This document shows positions 52,478 through 61,411 of a stretch of 64,000 bases of DNA, in pieces. The translations under genes and the position numbers were made by a program. Origin of the DNA: Bin52 sp965243345 (GTDB taxonomy: Bacteria; Pseudomonadota; Alphaproteobacteria; Thalassobaculales; Thalassobaculaceae); contig CBDEUR010000003.1 in assembly GCA_965243345.1 (NCBI GenBank), forward strand, positions 2,108,001 through 2,172,000, in the 5' to 3' direction. Below the pieces are notes generated by a model. It was given only the letters and a program-made list of their open reading frames with translations. It was not told the origin of the DNA and searched no databases. How positions within the stretch are numbered: position 1 is the first letter of the stretch; the number at the start of each line of letters is the position of its first letter.

Positions 52478-52753
52478 CGACGCCCCACTCTGCTCACTCG
52501 CTGCGCAGCGACTCAGGTCATGCGAACACGCGCCACAGGTTTTTCAGCAGAAGCACGAAACACGTCCACACATGTTCAGGGTACATTTGTTCTTCTGGAT
52601 AGTTGTGCCCGCATTTGTGTAGGAGTCCTTGTTTTCGTTCGTAGTCATGGTTTAACAACCCGTCGCAGCGACCAGCGGGACTTCGGTGACTGCGGACTAC
52701 CGGATCTCAGCGGAAACCCGGAGCAGCACCGGTTCGCAAGCGGAACTCCGCGG

Positions 52754-53398
52754 TCATGGCTCGGAATCGAGCCGAAGTGCGGCGCAAGCGCCTGCCCCCC
52801 GGTCGGGCAACCCGACCGCTATCTGGACCCAGCGCAAGTGTTTCCACCTCAGCTGGTGAACGGTGTTGATGCGCGTCTCTACTCCATGATCCCGGGCCAG
52901 CGCCTCGATCTCGGTCGGGGACACGGAATGGCTGTCCGTGGCGCGATTCGCTGGCCCGTCGCGGAACGACATCGCCAGAATGCCGCCTGGCCTGAGCAGC
53001 GCGACCAGATTGCGGAAGGCAAGAGACCTTTCGTGCGCCGGGACATGCATCCAGACGGCGCTCAGAAGGATCAGGTCGAAGGACAGACCGGACCGGGAGA
53101 CAACATCAAGGGCCGGCAGACGGTCGTCGATCCAGCAAACGGACGCATCGGGGTGGAGACGACCGGCGACCGAGCGCATCGACCGCGACGGCTCGACAGC
53201 GACCACTTCATACCCCTCGGCTGAAAGCCACACCGCATCGCGGCCGCTGCCCGCGCCAACATCCAGAACCGTGGCCGGTCGCGACGGCAGCAGATGCAGC
53301 AGCCAGCCATGGACGGACTCGAAAGTTCCCTTCTCGAACACCGCCGCCACCGCTTCAGCGTGGGCATCGTACCAATCGACAGCGTTTGTCATTCGCAT
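52754..53398 (-). CDS. Class I SAM-dependent methyltransferase
   Basis: 214 residues. Motif I is VLDVGAGSGRDAVWLSAEG (45-63), followed by VVAVEPS, and motif post-I region with SFDLILLSAVWMHVPAHERSLAFRNL and LLRPGGILAMSF. The C-terminal cap (VETRINTVHQLRWKHLRWVQIAV) resembles small-molecule or peptide methyltransferases. Start at ATG 53398 is tentative; ATG 53392 is also possible. Downstream of the unknown protein gene and precursor 1 on the same strand (84-base gap), so it may methylate the peptide. Confidence 0.82.
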   Translation of the reverse strand: MRMTNAVDWYDAHAEAVAAVFEKGTFESVHGWLLHLLPSRPATVLDVGAGSGRDAVWLSAEGYEVVAVEPSRSMRSVAGRLHPDASVCWIDDRLPALDVVSRSGLSFDLILLSAVWMHVPAHERSLAFRNLVALLRPGGILAMSFRDGPANRATDSHSVSPTEIEALARDHGVETRINTVHQLRWKHLRWVQIAVGLPDRGAGACAALRLDSEP

Positions 53399-53482
53399 CC
53401 GATCGTGTGGGCCAGGCACATGTGTTCCGATTCACTGCATGCGTCCGGACGGAGGGCTGCCGACGCAGCATGCAGACCGCGT

Positions 53483-54733
53483 TCACATCCAGCCGCCCGC
53501 GCCTTCCACGTCGCCTCCCTTCGTCCGGGAATAGTCGATGGCCGGGCGGAAGACGCCGAGATATGCCTTTGCCTCCAGTACCGTTTCCACTGCGAAGACC
53601 AGCTTCAGATGATGCAGGTTCGTGACCAACGCCGGAAACCTGAAAGTTGAAACACGAGAACGAGGGCCGAAGTGCCGGAACCGCTGAAACCACGGAAAGT
53701 CCTCGAGCGCGGCCAATTTGTCCGCTCTCGCGAGGCCCTGAGCGAGCAGGTCGTCGTGGAGCGGCCGCCAGGTGTCCATCGAAAGCACCCGCTCGATGCT
53801 GTAGACCTCGAGTCCCAACCTCTCTCCTATCCGGTTCGGCAGGATATCCAGATCCAGCGCGATTTCGCCGCACACGGGTTCGAGCCGGGTCAGCGTATCG
53901 CGCAGGGCCGCCCGGTCTCCCGGCCAACCGATGTCGGCGAGCCAGCGCACCTGCCGGTCCGTATCCAGGTTCTTCACGCACAGCCGTACGACCGGCATCG
54001 TTCGCGCGCCCATTATTCCCATCTGGAACACAAACGCGTCCAACGGGAGAGCATCGACGATGGCGGCCATCCGGGACCGGTCCGGTTTCAGGCCGTAGAA
54101 GCGCTCGCCCAGCGATTCCAGCCGACCCAGCAATTCGCGGTCGGAGCCTTCCGTCCGGCCGTTCGGACCCCAGAACAGGTTCGGCCGGTCAAGGCACGCA
54201 TCGAGACCTGCCCCTGTCGCGGACGCCGTGTCCGCCTCCAGCCATATGTTATCCAGCAGTCCGAGCCATTCCGGGCTGTCCAGCCACTCCCCGGCGAAAC
54301 AGCCGAGCTCGCGCCAGAAGGGTGACCGCTCCCGCAAGGCATCGGCGATGTCCGCCCCCGGAACCTGAAGGTCACGGCCCGCCAGCGTCGGAATGCCTCC
54401 GCCGGTCTGTCTCACCTGCCACAGGAGGTCGGCGCGCGGCGCAGGGTCGCCGAGCCGAACTTCGATACCCCAGAAGGGTGAGAGCAGTGCCGGAATACGA
54501 TCCGCCACGAACTGCAGCGCTTCACGCCCGGTCGCATCAAGCAGGGCTGCCCCGAACCGTGGCTCCACCAGGGCCAGCACGTCCGACAGGCGATTGCACA
54601 CCGGTTCCGGCGGCAGGCTTGCATCTTTTTGCACGTTGAAGAAGGGATTCAGTTCCTGCGGGCCCCGGACCAGCTTCGCCGCGGATCGGGGATGCGGACA
54701 ACGATGGGCGGGAGTTTCTCGAGAACCTTTCAT
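53483..54733 (-). CDS. Uncharacterised RiPP-locus protein downstream of precursor 1
   Basis: 416 residues, soluble, start at MKGSRETPAHRC. I recognise no named domain. The middle has LDACLDRPNLFWGPNGR and FVFQMGIMGARTMPVVRLCV; the C-terminal part has a pattern NRIGERLGLEVYSIERV...WRPLHDDLLAQGLARADKLAALEDFPWF, then TNLHHLKLVF...LEAKAYLGVF, which I have seen as a conserved 'GLE...W..L...GL...K...HxK...EAKAYL' tail in uncharacterised proteins. It lies between the first Nif11-type precursor and a methyltransferase on the same strand, so a tailoring or recognition role is likely. The last residues happen to end GGW-M, similar to the precursor ends. Confidence 0.6.
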   Translation of the reverse strand: MKGSRETPAHRCPHPRSAAKLVRGPQELNPFFNVQKDASLPPEPVCNRLSDVLALVEPRFGAALLDATGREALQFVADRIPALLSPFWGIEVRLGDPAPRADLLWQVRQTGGGIPTLAGRDLQVPGADIADALRERSPFWRELGCFAGEWLDSPEWLGLLDNIWLEADTASATGAGLDACLDRPNLFWGPNGRTEGSDRELLGRLESLGERFYGLKPDRSRMAAIVDALPLDAFVFQMGIMGARTMPVVRLCVKNLDTDRQVRWLADIGWPGDRAALRDTLTRLEPVCGEIALDLDILPNRIGERLGLEVYSIERVLSMDTWRPLHDDLLAQGLARADKLAALEDFPWFQRFRHFGPRSRVSTFRFPALVTNLHHLKLVFAVETVLEAKAYLGVFRPAIDYSRTKGGDVEGAGGWM

Positions 54734-55270
54734 GACTACCACCAGCACCCCGCCTGGGTTCCATTCACTGACGCAACGCGCCTGCGAAAGCTGCGCAACA
54801 ATCAGGGGGTCAGCACGACCTCCTGCGACTCCGGCCAGGGCCAGTGCAGGTTGTACGCGTGGTTCACCGCGAACCTTACCTCCAACGAACAAACGCTGGG
54901 CTGCGCACGGCGTTCCCTGGTCTTGAAGTGCTCGTCACATCACTTTCTGGACCCGCCCCTGTTGCAGGTGCGGGTCCAGGTGAACGTGCTTGTCCGGTAC
55001 CGGACGCGAAGTCCTGTCCGCTTGAGCAGCTCACCATCGTCTCCGCTCCCTTCCACCGTCATGACGCGGGATGGCCATGCCTTGCGGCCGTCACTCAACG
55101 CCGGGTTGGTGATCGTCGGTCTCGTCCGGTAGGCATCGCCGGCCGAAACGGGACCGGGTCAGAACGGAACAGAAAAAGGAATCCGCCAGCGCGGTCGCGA
55201 TGGCTGCCGGATGCCGCATCACCGTCCTCCCAGCCATGCTGACGCGGAGGCTGCAGGAGGCATGCCGGCC
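54734..55270. other. Leader between precursor 1 and the unknown tailoring gene
   Basis: It contains the long hairpin listed separately. A 40-codon minus-strand frame (54940-55062, MTVEGSGDDG...) exists but lacks a ribosome-binding site and has no recognisable features. No other gene seen. Confidence 0.4.
54947..54979 (-). terminator. Long hairpin between precursor 1 and downstream gene
   Basis: CTGGACCCGC (54947-54956) pairs perfectly with GCGGGTCCAG (54970-54979); the loop itself folds (CCTG-TTG-CAGG), giving about 14 paired bases with one mismatch. No T-run follows on either strand. Its place after the precursor gene suggests an attenuator or mRNA-stabilising element that lets precursor mRNA exceed that of the enzymes. 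Confidence 0.45.
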
Positions 55271-55630
55271 TTACCAGCCACCGTCCCCCGCTGCCGTGGC
55301 GGCTCCGGCTCCGGCAGCGGCGCCGGCTCCCACGCCGGCGGCGATGCCGACACCGACGCCGACCGAGATGGCGATGGCAGCCGTGCACGAAAACACACCG
55401 CCCGAGACCTGTTCCAGTTCGTCTTCGGTGAGATACGAAAAGTCGTCATCGGCGTCGATCACCTCCTTCCGGAAAGCGATCATATCGTCAATGGTCCAGT
55501 CCAGGCCCAGGCTTTCGGCGTGCCGCATGTGTTCATCGACATCCGCAATCCCGATCGCCTTCGCCCTGTCGCGCAACTCCGGTTCGTTGGCGCAGCGCAT
55601 CGCGTACTCTTTGAGGTTCGCTAAACTCAT
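55271..55630 (-). CDS. Nif11-type leader RiPP precursor 1
   Basis: 119 residues. Residues 1-78 are a Nif11-like leader (MSLANLKEYAMRCANEPELR..., then HAESLGLDWTIDDMIAFRKE) ending in the acidic ELEQVSGG double-glycine site at 77-78. The 41-residue core (V79-W119) begins VFSCTAAIAISVGVGVG, continues as an almost pure Gly/Ala/Val stretch and ends AAGDGGW. It has one Cys (core position 4), two Ser, two Thr and a C-terminal Trp. The true start (55630) has GGAG 9 bases upstream, and upstream codons are not conserved. The gene heads a minus-strand group with the unknown 416-aa protein and a methyltransferase. The leader is closely similar to precursor 2 at 63113-63487. The C39-ABC transporter likely cuts after Gly78. 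Confidence 0.9.
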   Translation of the reverse strand: MSLANLKEYAMRCANEPELRDRAKAIGIADVDEHMRHAESLGLDWTIDDMIAFRKEVIDADDDFSYLTEDELEQVSGGVFSCTAAIAISVGVGVGIAAGVGAGAAAGAGAATAAGDGGW

Positions 55631-56504
55631 GCTGCCAATCTCCACTTTACGATGACGAAGTTGTTAACTGATCGCAGAATTCCTCCCGGACAAACAGGAG
55701 CATAATGGTAATTTCATCCCCCAAAAACATGTAGGTGCCAAGCACGGACAAATACTACAAGTCAATGGTTCTTCTGCTACAAGCAACCGTTACCGTCCGG
55801 TGGTAATGCCGGAGACGGGCATACAAACGAGCGTGGTACCTTGCGCGACGGACTGGAGGGGCTTCACGGCAACTGAGTCGAGATTGGCTCTCCGCCACGG
55901 AAGCGTCCATGATCGAAGCCGAAATCCGGTTGCAAGGCCTGTCCCGACGGCTTTCGGCCAGCGATCCGCTCGCGAAATGACCGTCGCCTTCAAACACGGA
56001 GCGGACACTCTCTCATCGCGCCATGACACATGGTCAGGCAAACGACGCGGACCCGGTTGCCGATTGTCGCGACCGGGGGCCACAGGGGTCAGGTGCGTTC
56101 GCCTCGCAGGATCCGATGGCGCCACTCGGCAAGACCTCGGGAGGAAGCCAACGTCCTGGAAGAATGACAAGTCGCCCAGGCGAACCGATGGTGTTTCCGA
56201 GCGCAGACCTGCCGGGGCCACAGGGCCGTATCCGTCCTCCGCGTCGTTGATGCCGGGAAAGTGGTGACGCGCAGGTCGGGCAGGCCGGTCTTGCCGGCGC
56301 GCATGCGAAAAATCTCGAAGTTCTGGTGCGGGACAGCCATCAAGACGGCCCACTCACCGTTGGGCAGGTTGAACAGCCATCCCAGCGAGTTGACGGCATC
56401 GACCACCACGCAGTGAGGGTCCCTTCGCCAGTAATTGCAGCGGCGACCGGCAGAGGACCCGAAGAGACAAGCGTCGAGGGCCCGACCCCGCACCAGAAAG
56501 TCGA
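55631..56504. other. Precursor 1 upstream region and unassigned sequence
   Basis: The first 40 bases are the precursor leader, with TTAACAACTTCG at 55656-55667 shared with precursor 2. An AT-rich stretch around 55690-55770 probably holds the promoter. The rest has open frames on both strands, one with protein-like wording (LPNGEWAVLMAVPHQNFEIF, minus strand near 56330), but no supported start and no named domain. Confidence 0.4.
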
Positions 56505-56900
56505 CTACCCGGGATTCGGGGTCGCGGACACGTATATCTTGTTGCTGCAACTTCTCACGTACTGGTACCTCCAATAATACTCTTGGCAGACTGACCCCTC
56601 GAACTCGTAGCTGACCCCGTTCGTCAAACTGCTCACGACGCACTCGTTGTGGTAGCAGTTTCGCTCCCCGCTGAACTCGCCAGTCTCCGTGTTCCGGAAC
56701 GAGAACGTATATTCCATTGCAGCCCAGGACACGCCACCGCTGACCGACCATTGGAGGGTGACCTTGCCGTCCCCCGGCGTCACCGTGAACCCCGTCAATG
56801 ACGGTGCCGCCATCACGGCCGACGCCTGCATCGGCATGGCAAGCAGGGCTCCCGCAATCGCGACTGCAAGGATCCCCTGAAAACCCCGGTGACGCTTCAT
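56505..56900 (-). CDS. Small secreted protein with fibronectin type III-like domain
   Basis: 131 residues. A Sec signal peptide (ILAVAIAGALLAMPMQASA) is followed by an FN3-like fold: PSLTGFTVTPGDGKVTLQWS, MEYTFSFRNTETGEF, and VSSLTNGVSYEFEGSVC. Four cysteines (NCYHNEC and VCQ...RSCSNK) could form two disulfides. The start is MKRHRGFQG at 56900 with a weak site upstream. It sits within the RiPP locus, upstream of precursor 1 on the same strand. It could be an exported accessory, immunity or binding protein; nothing proves this. Confidence 0.7.
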   Translation of the reverse strand: MKRHRGFQGILAVAIAGALLAMPMQASAVMAAPSLTGFTVTPGDGKVTLQWSVSGGVSWAAMEYTFSFRNTETGEFSGERNCYHNECVVSSLTNGVSYEFEGSVCQEYYWRYQYVRSCSNKIYVSATPNPG

Positions 56901-57415
56901 CACGCCATCCCGCCGGGTGAACGGAGCATGAATTACATCTGTCTTCAACATTTGTAGCGCTCCTTCTTGTCTCAAACCCCGCAAACGCCGGGATTCGTGT
57001 CCATACTCTGTGAATTCAACCTACGTCGTATATGGCCCTGCAAACACGGCCACACCACAATTTCCCCGGCCAAATTCATGCAGTTTCAGATTGCAGCAGA
57101 AAGTACCAACGAAATGCCTGGCCACTACAAGGAATTTGCTGCATCCTAGGAACTTCATCCACCGCCGCAACAAAACCCAGTCCGGAGTTGAAGGTTCCGA
57201 AAGCCGAGTGCAGGAGGAAAACGCCGAAGCACGAGTACGGGTACAAGCCGGGGATTTTCGCCGTGTGCGATATTCATTGCAAATCGGAGAGTGTCTTTCT
57301 TGTACTGCCCAGGTGTGGCAATATTATTGCAGGCTGGTGACCGCGTTTGAGGATCGGTGCCGGGTGTGCGCCGTGACAGTCCGGAACGCTATGGGGAAAG
57401 GTCCACCGCACGACG
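56901..57415. other. Divergent control region between secreted FN3 protein and sulfotransferase genes
   Basis: AT-richer than its surroundings from about 56930 to 57340, as expected for paired promoters. No gene with a recognisable domain is present. Confidence 0.45.
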
Positions 57416-58423
57416 ATGCCGAAACTCTACATTCACGCCGGTCACAGCAAGACCGGAACATCCTGGTTGCAGGCGGCCCTGCGCGAGAATTCGGGCGCGC
57501 TTGCCGAATGCGGCCTCGCTTATCCGGTATTCGACGGCATCGGGGACCACAAGGGCGCCGAGATCGGTCAGGGCAATGGCCTCGGGTTGGCCGCCTGTCC
57601 GCCCGAAATGCTGGAGGACGGACTGCGCGCGATCGCCCGAGGACCCGAAGGGACGATTCTATCTTCCGAGGAGTTCTTTCCCCGCCTCACCCTTCACGAC
57701 GACCCCGCCCTGCTCCCGCGGGCGGCAGCAAACGCGGGATTCGAGCGGGTCGAGATTCTGCTCTTCATCCGCAACCCGGTGAGCCACGCGGCTTCGCTGT
57801 GGCAGCAATACCTGAAGAGGGGGGGCGGTTCCGCCCCGATCGAAGCCTTTTTCGAGAAGTACAGCGTGCCCGAGAGAGTCGAACTGTTCCTCGACAGGTT
57901 CATGTACATGGACGGTGTCGGACTAACCTGCCTGAACTACGATCGGCACCGTCGGGACCTGCTGGCCCCGCTCTCGGCCTGGCTGGGACAGCCGAAGACA
58001 GTATTAGCGCCGCCGCAGGCTCCGGTTGTCAATCGCGGCATGACCAGGGCGGAACTGGTATTGCAAGCGGCGGTGAACCGGCAGATCGGAAGGTCGGGCC
58101 GGGTTCTTTCCGACGCGCTCTGCAGCGGCCTGCCCGATCTGCCGCCGGACCGAATCTATCCGGAACCGGCTTGCCAGCGCGCAATGTGCGATCGTCTGGC
58201 TCCCACGCTTGCGCGGGTGAACGCGCGCCTGGCCGTGGACGAAGGGTATCGCCGGGAAATCGAACCCGCACCGGAGAGCATATCCAGTGCGGCGCCGAGC
58301 CTCAGTTTCGAACAGATCGAGAAGATCGGCGCAGCGCTGGGGGGCGAAATTCGCAGGTTGCGCCTGGCACTCTCGGCGCAAAGGCGCCGTGTCGATACGC
58401 CGGGGCGCAACAGCGAACCGTGA
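57416..58423 (+). CDS. Sulfotransferase family protein
   Basis: 335 residues. The PAPS 5'-phosphosulfate-binding loop is HAGHSKTGTSWLQAAL (7-22) at the extreme N-terminus, and the 3'-phosphate motif is RVEILLFIRNPVSHAASLWQQYL. The remainder is alpha-helical with a basic tail. It would transfer sulfate from PAPS to a hydroxyl or Tyr/Ser side chain, or act on a small molecule. It precedes the cupin/JmjC oxygenase gene by 43 bases on the same strand, so hydroxylation followed by sulfation is an attractive order. It is the second sulfotransferase-type domain in the locus. Confidence 0.82.
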   Translation: MPKLYIHAGHSKTGTSWLQAALRENSGALAECGLAYPVFDGIGDHKGAEIGQGNGLGLAACPPEMLEDGLRAIARGPEGTILSSEEFFPRLTLHDDPALLPRAAANAGFERVEILLFIRNPVSHAASLWQQYLKRGGGSAPIEAFFEKYSVPERVELFLDRFMYMDGVGLTCLNYDRHRRDLLAPLSAWLGQPKTVLAPPQAPVVNRGMTRAELVLQAAVNRQIGRSGRVLSDALCSGLPDLPPDRIYPEPACQRAMCDRLAPTLARVNARLAVDEGYRREIEPAPESISSAAPSLSFEQIEKIGAALGGEIRRLRLALSAQRRRVDTPGRNSEP

Positions 58424-58466
58424 GTACGGAGGCTTTGCCCTGGCCGGGTGGGCGTAGAGCGGCCCG

Positions 58467-59969
58467 ATGAACGCGCGCGACATGTTCCGGAGCGCCGTTC
58501 GCCATGCCGGCGCTGCCGACCGGGCCGGAGTCAGGCTGGAAGAGCGCTTCGACGAGACCATCGGGCGCCTTGCCGCTGCCAGGGCCGGGCTGCCGTTCGT
58601 CGATCCGGGCGCTTCCGGCACGGGCGCCCCTCCGCAGGCCGACCTCGAAGGCTGCCCCCCCGGGATCGTCGAGGAACTCGATGCACGCGAAGGAGCGGCG
58701 CTCGCCTCACAGGACACAGGAGTTCAGTTCGACGACGTCGTTTCGCCTCTGTCCACAGCCGGTTTCTTCGCTGGCCAGTATCCGCACCCGCGACCGATAC
58801 TGTTTCGTGGCCCCTCGGAACGGTTCGCCCCGCTTGTGGAATGGTGCGACCTTGACACACTGCTATGCACGGGTCGCCTGGCCGCTGCCGATCTTCAGCT
58901 TTTCATGGAGGGCGCGCGGCTTCCCGAAGAACTCTACGCCATGACCCCCTATGGCAGCGGCGACCGGCAGCGCGCACGCGACGCCGGAATGATTGACGAC
59001 CGCAAGCTGCTGTCGTTTCTGCGCCAGGGCGCAACGCTTGTCGTGGACGCGGCTCACAGGTCCGTGCGTTCCGTCGCCGATCTGGCCCACGCCTTCGAAA
59101 CCGCCCTGCATTCGTACTGCTATATCAATCTGTACGCTTCGTGGCGCTCGACCCGGGGATTCGGGACGCACTGGGACGATCACGATGTATTTGCGGTTCA
59201 GGTTCGCGGTGAGAAATTGTGGCGGCTTTACGGCTCCACCCGCCGGTCTCCCACCAGGGTCGACACGGCGCTGGAGGATCAGGCTCCGGGCGCGCCGGTA
59301 TGGGAGGGCGTCCTGACTGCCGGCGACGTGCTCTACGTTCCCAGGGGCTGGTGGCACGACGCCCGGGTGCCGGTCGCGCAGCAAGGGATGGGCAGCATCC
59401 ATCTGACTTGCCAGGTGCGCACCCTTACGGGACAGGATGTACTCGCCTGGCTGGGAAGCAAGTTGGCGCGGCACGAGCTGTTCAGAAAGGACGTACCGCT
59501 GATGGCTCGGGAGGACCAGCTGGCCCAGTACCTGGAGGAGTTCAGGAAACTGGTCGTGTCAGCGCTCGGCGATCGGACGGCGCGGGAATTGAAGGATGAC
59601 TTTCGAAACCGGTGGACGGAACGACCCGCCACTGCCTTCGGTCGATGGATCGAGCCGTGGCGGAGCCCGGAGTGGGATCTGCACCGGATCATCCTGCGCG
59701 GCTTCGATCAGGCAAGCCTGAACCGCGACCGGAAGAACGGCTCCGTGCTGCTTACCGCCAACGGCTGGACCCACACGCTGGACGCGAGATGCCTGGGCCT
59801 GGTGCGGGCGCTGATGGCGGAACGTGGGGGCATCACCGTCAAGGCATTGAAGTCGGTCGATCCTGACATGTACCCCGCCGGGTTCGTCGACGATTTCGTC
59901 AGGGCGCTGATTCGCAAAGCCATCGTCGCTTCGGTTCCGCCCCGGTCAGTCCCGCTCGAGCGAGAATAG
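58467..59969 (+). CDS. Cupin/JmjC-type Fe(II)/2-oxoglutarate oxygenase (ROXA-like)
   Basis: 500 residues. The facial triad is His235-x-Asp237 in GFGTHWDDHDVFAVQVRGEK and His297 in YVPRGWWHDARV, the standard pattern for cupin_4/JmjC protein hydroxylases such as ribosomal oxygenases. A C-terminal winged-helix-like region follows (LDARCLGLVRALMAERGG). These enzymes hydroxylate His/Arg side chains in proteins; here the RiPP context suggests a peptide substrate. Its 3' end overlaps the convergent TolC-like gene by 24 bases. Confidence 0.85.
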   Translation: MNARDMFRSAVRHAGAADRAGVRLEERFDETIGRLAAARAGLPFVDPGASGTGAPPQADLEGCPPGIVEELDAREGAALASQDTGVQFDDVVSPLSTAGFFAGQYPHPRPILFRGPSERFAPLVEWCDLDTLLCTGRLAAADLQLFMEGARLPEELYAMTPYGSGDRQRARDAGMIDDRKLLSFLRQGATLVVDAAHRSVRSVADLAHAFETALHSYCYINLYASWRSTRGFGTHWDDHDVFAVQVRGEKLWRLYGSTRRSPTRVDTALEDQAPGAPVWEGVLTAGDVLYVPRGWWHDARVPVAQQGMGSIHLTCQVRTLTGQDVLAWLGSKLARHELFRKDVPLMAREDQLAQYLEEFRKLVVSALGDRTARELKDDFRNRWTERPATAFGRWIEPWRSPEWDLHRIILRGFDQASLNRDRKNGSVLLTANGWTHTLDARCLGLVRALMAERGGITVKALKSVDPDMYPAGFVDDFVRALIRKAIVASVPPRSVPLERE

Positions 59970-61397
59970 GCGGGGCGCCCAGTTCCTGCGGGTCCTGGAC
60001 GCTTCGCGTTCGAGATCGGGGACATTTTGCAGTCCAAGCGAAGCGGCCGTAAGGGCCCCGACAGCCGCCTTCAGGCGAAAGGAGGAGACGAAAATGTCAC
60101 GTTCCGCGGACAGTATCGCCAGTTCGTACTCGATGGTCTTGCGTTCAGCGTCAAGAACTTCTCGCGTCGAGCGCCCTCCGATTTCAGCCTGCCTCTGGAT
60201 GGCGCGCAGCGCAACGCGGGAAGCCTCGACCGCCGAGGAGAGCGCTATGTGCCGTTGCCTGGCCGCCGACATTTCGTTCCAGGCGATCGCCGCTTCCTGA
60301 ACGGACTGCCCCTGGGCGGCCAGCAGTTGAACCCGGCGCTGCTTCAGCAGCTTACTGGCCTGGCGAATTCTTGCCGCGTCCGACCCGCCCCGGTAGAGCG
60401 GCGCGGAAAGCCGAAGCCCGACCCTGGCTTCGGTATTGACGGGCGGAAGGGTACGAGGGCTGGTCCTGGCCCAAGACCTCGAGAAGCCGCCTTCGAGATC
60501 GATCCGCATTCCGGAAAGGCCGACCGCCGCCGCCACTTCCTGTTCGGCGCTACTCACCGCATGGCCGGCGGCGCGAACGGACGGATGGGCCCCTCTGGCA
60601 ATCTCGACAGCCGCCTCCAGCGTGGGCGGCAGGCCCGTAATCTCGCGGGGCTGCTGCAGGCCGGCCGCCGGGACCCCGACGAGATTTTCGAAAACGGTCT
60701 CCTGCGTCTTGAGGCTGGCGCTTTCCGCGGCCAGGTCGGCGACGGAGATCCGCCACTCTGCTTCCGCCTGGGCCATGTCGGCCCGAGTGTGGCCACCGAC
60801 GCGGTACCTCGTGGCGATCTGCTCGCTTTTCGCCTTGAAACTCTCGACCGACCGCTTGCGCAGACCAACTGCGCGCGTCGCGCGCAGAACATCGACATAG
60901 GCGATGGCAACATTCAGCAGGACCCGCTGTTCGACGGTCTCGAGGTAGGCATGGCTCCTGCGGATATCAAACTCCGCCCGCCGGATTGCCGCGGTACTGT
61001 GTCCACTCGAATACAGGTTCTGGTTGAGGGAGACGCCAACGGACTGCTGTTCGCTGTCCAACCTGCCCGAAGTGGTGAAATTGCGGACAAGGGTCGCTCC
61101 GGAATGGACTCGCAATGCGGGCAGTCGTTGTGAAAGGGCCAACGGAAAACTCTCATGAACCCTCCTGGCCTCCTCCCGGGCTGCGCGGATATCCGGGTTG
61201 GAAAGGATCGCTTTCCCGAAGGCTTCCTCGAAATCCAAGGCGTTGACCGGCGTTGCGGCGGCTATCGCCAGGGCGATCGCGACTGCCCAAAACCGGGGCT
61301 GGAACGCGCGCGACCAGACCGGGCCACGGGACACTGAGCCGAGAACACCGTGACCCGTGCAACCGGTCAACAGCGTTGCACTTCCATTCAACCGCAC
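59946..61397 (-). CDS. TolC-family outer-membrane efflux protein
   Basis: 483 residues from GTG 61397; start uncertain (GTG 61334 is also in frame, and neither has a clear ribosome-binding site). A signal peptide (RFWAVAIALAIAAATPVNA) is followed by two structural repeats of the outer-membrane efflux domain: LDFEEAFGKAILSNPDIRAA, SLNQNLYSSGHSTAAI, and in the second half LRLSAPLYRGGSDAARIRQA with long amphipathic helices. It forms the trimeric exit duct that joins the HlyD adaptor. It follows the radical SAM gene by 14 bases, so precursor 2, epimerase and channel form one operon. Confidence 0.88.
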   Translation of the reverse strand: MRLNGSATLLTGCTGHGVLGSVSRGPVWSRAFQPRFWAVAIALAIAAATPVNALDFEEAFGKAILSNPDIRAAREEARRVHESFPLALSQRLPALRVHSGATLVRNFTTSGRLDSEQQSVGVSLNQNLYSSGHSTAAIRRAEFDIRRSHAYLETVEQRVLLNVAIAYVDVLRATRAVGLRKRSVESFKAKSEQIATRYRVGGHTRADMAQAEAEWRISVADLAAESASLKTQETVFENLVGVPAAGLQQPREITGLPPTLEAAVEIARGAHPSVRAAGHAVSSAEQEVAAAVGLSGMRIDLEGGFSRSWARTSPRTLPPVNTEARVGLRLSAPLYRGGSDAARIRQASKLLKQRRVQLLAAQGQSVQEAAIAWNEMSAARQRHIALSSAVEASRVALRAIQRQAEIGGRSTREVLDAERKTIEYELAILSAERDIFVSSFRLKAAVGALTAASLGLQNVPDLEREASRTRRNWAPRLFSLERD

Positions 61398-61411
61398 GGG
61401 CGCGCAGTCTT

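Noticed and set aside
54629..55132. Plus-strand frame with several cysteines (STTSCDSGQGQCRLYAWF) that recalled a secreted Cys-rich protein
   Set aside because: It lacks a signal peptide, overlaps the start of the unknown protein gene in antisense and has no ribosome-binding site at its possible ATGs.
55725..55760. Sigma-54-like TTGGCAC-N5 element upstream of precursor 1
   Set aside because: The -12 GC dinucleotide is missing and precursor 2 has no equivalent at the same distance.
56089..56500. Minus-strand frame with protein-like wording (LPNGEWAVLMAVPHQNFEIFRM)
   Set aside because: It shares DNA with other open frames, has no start signal and turns into low-quality sequence; at most a gene fragment of unknown origin.
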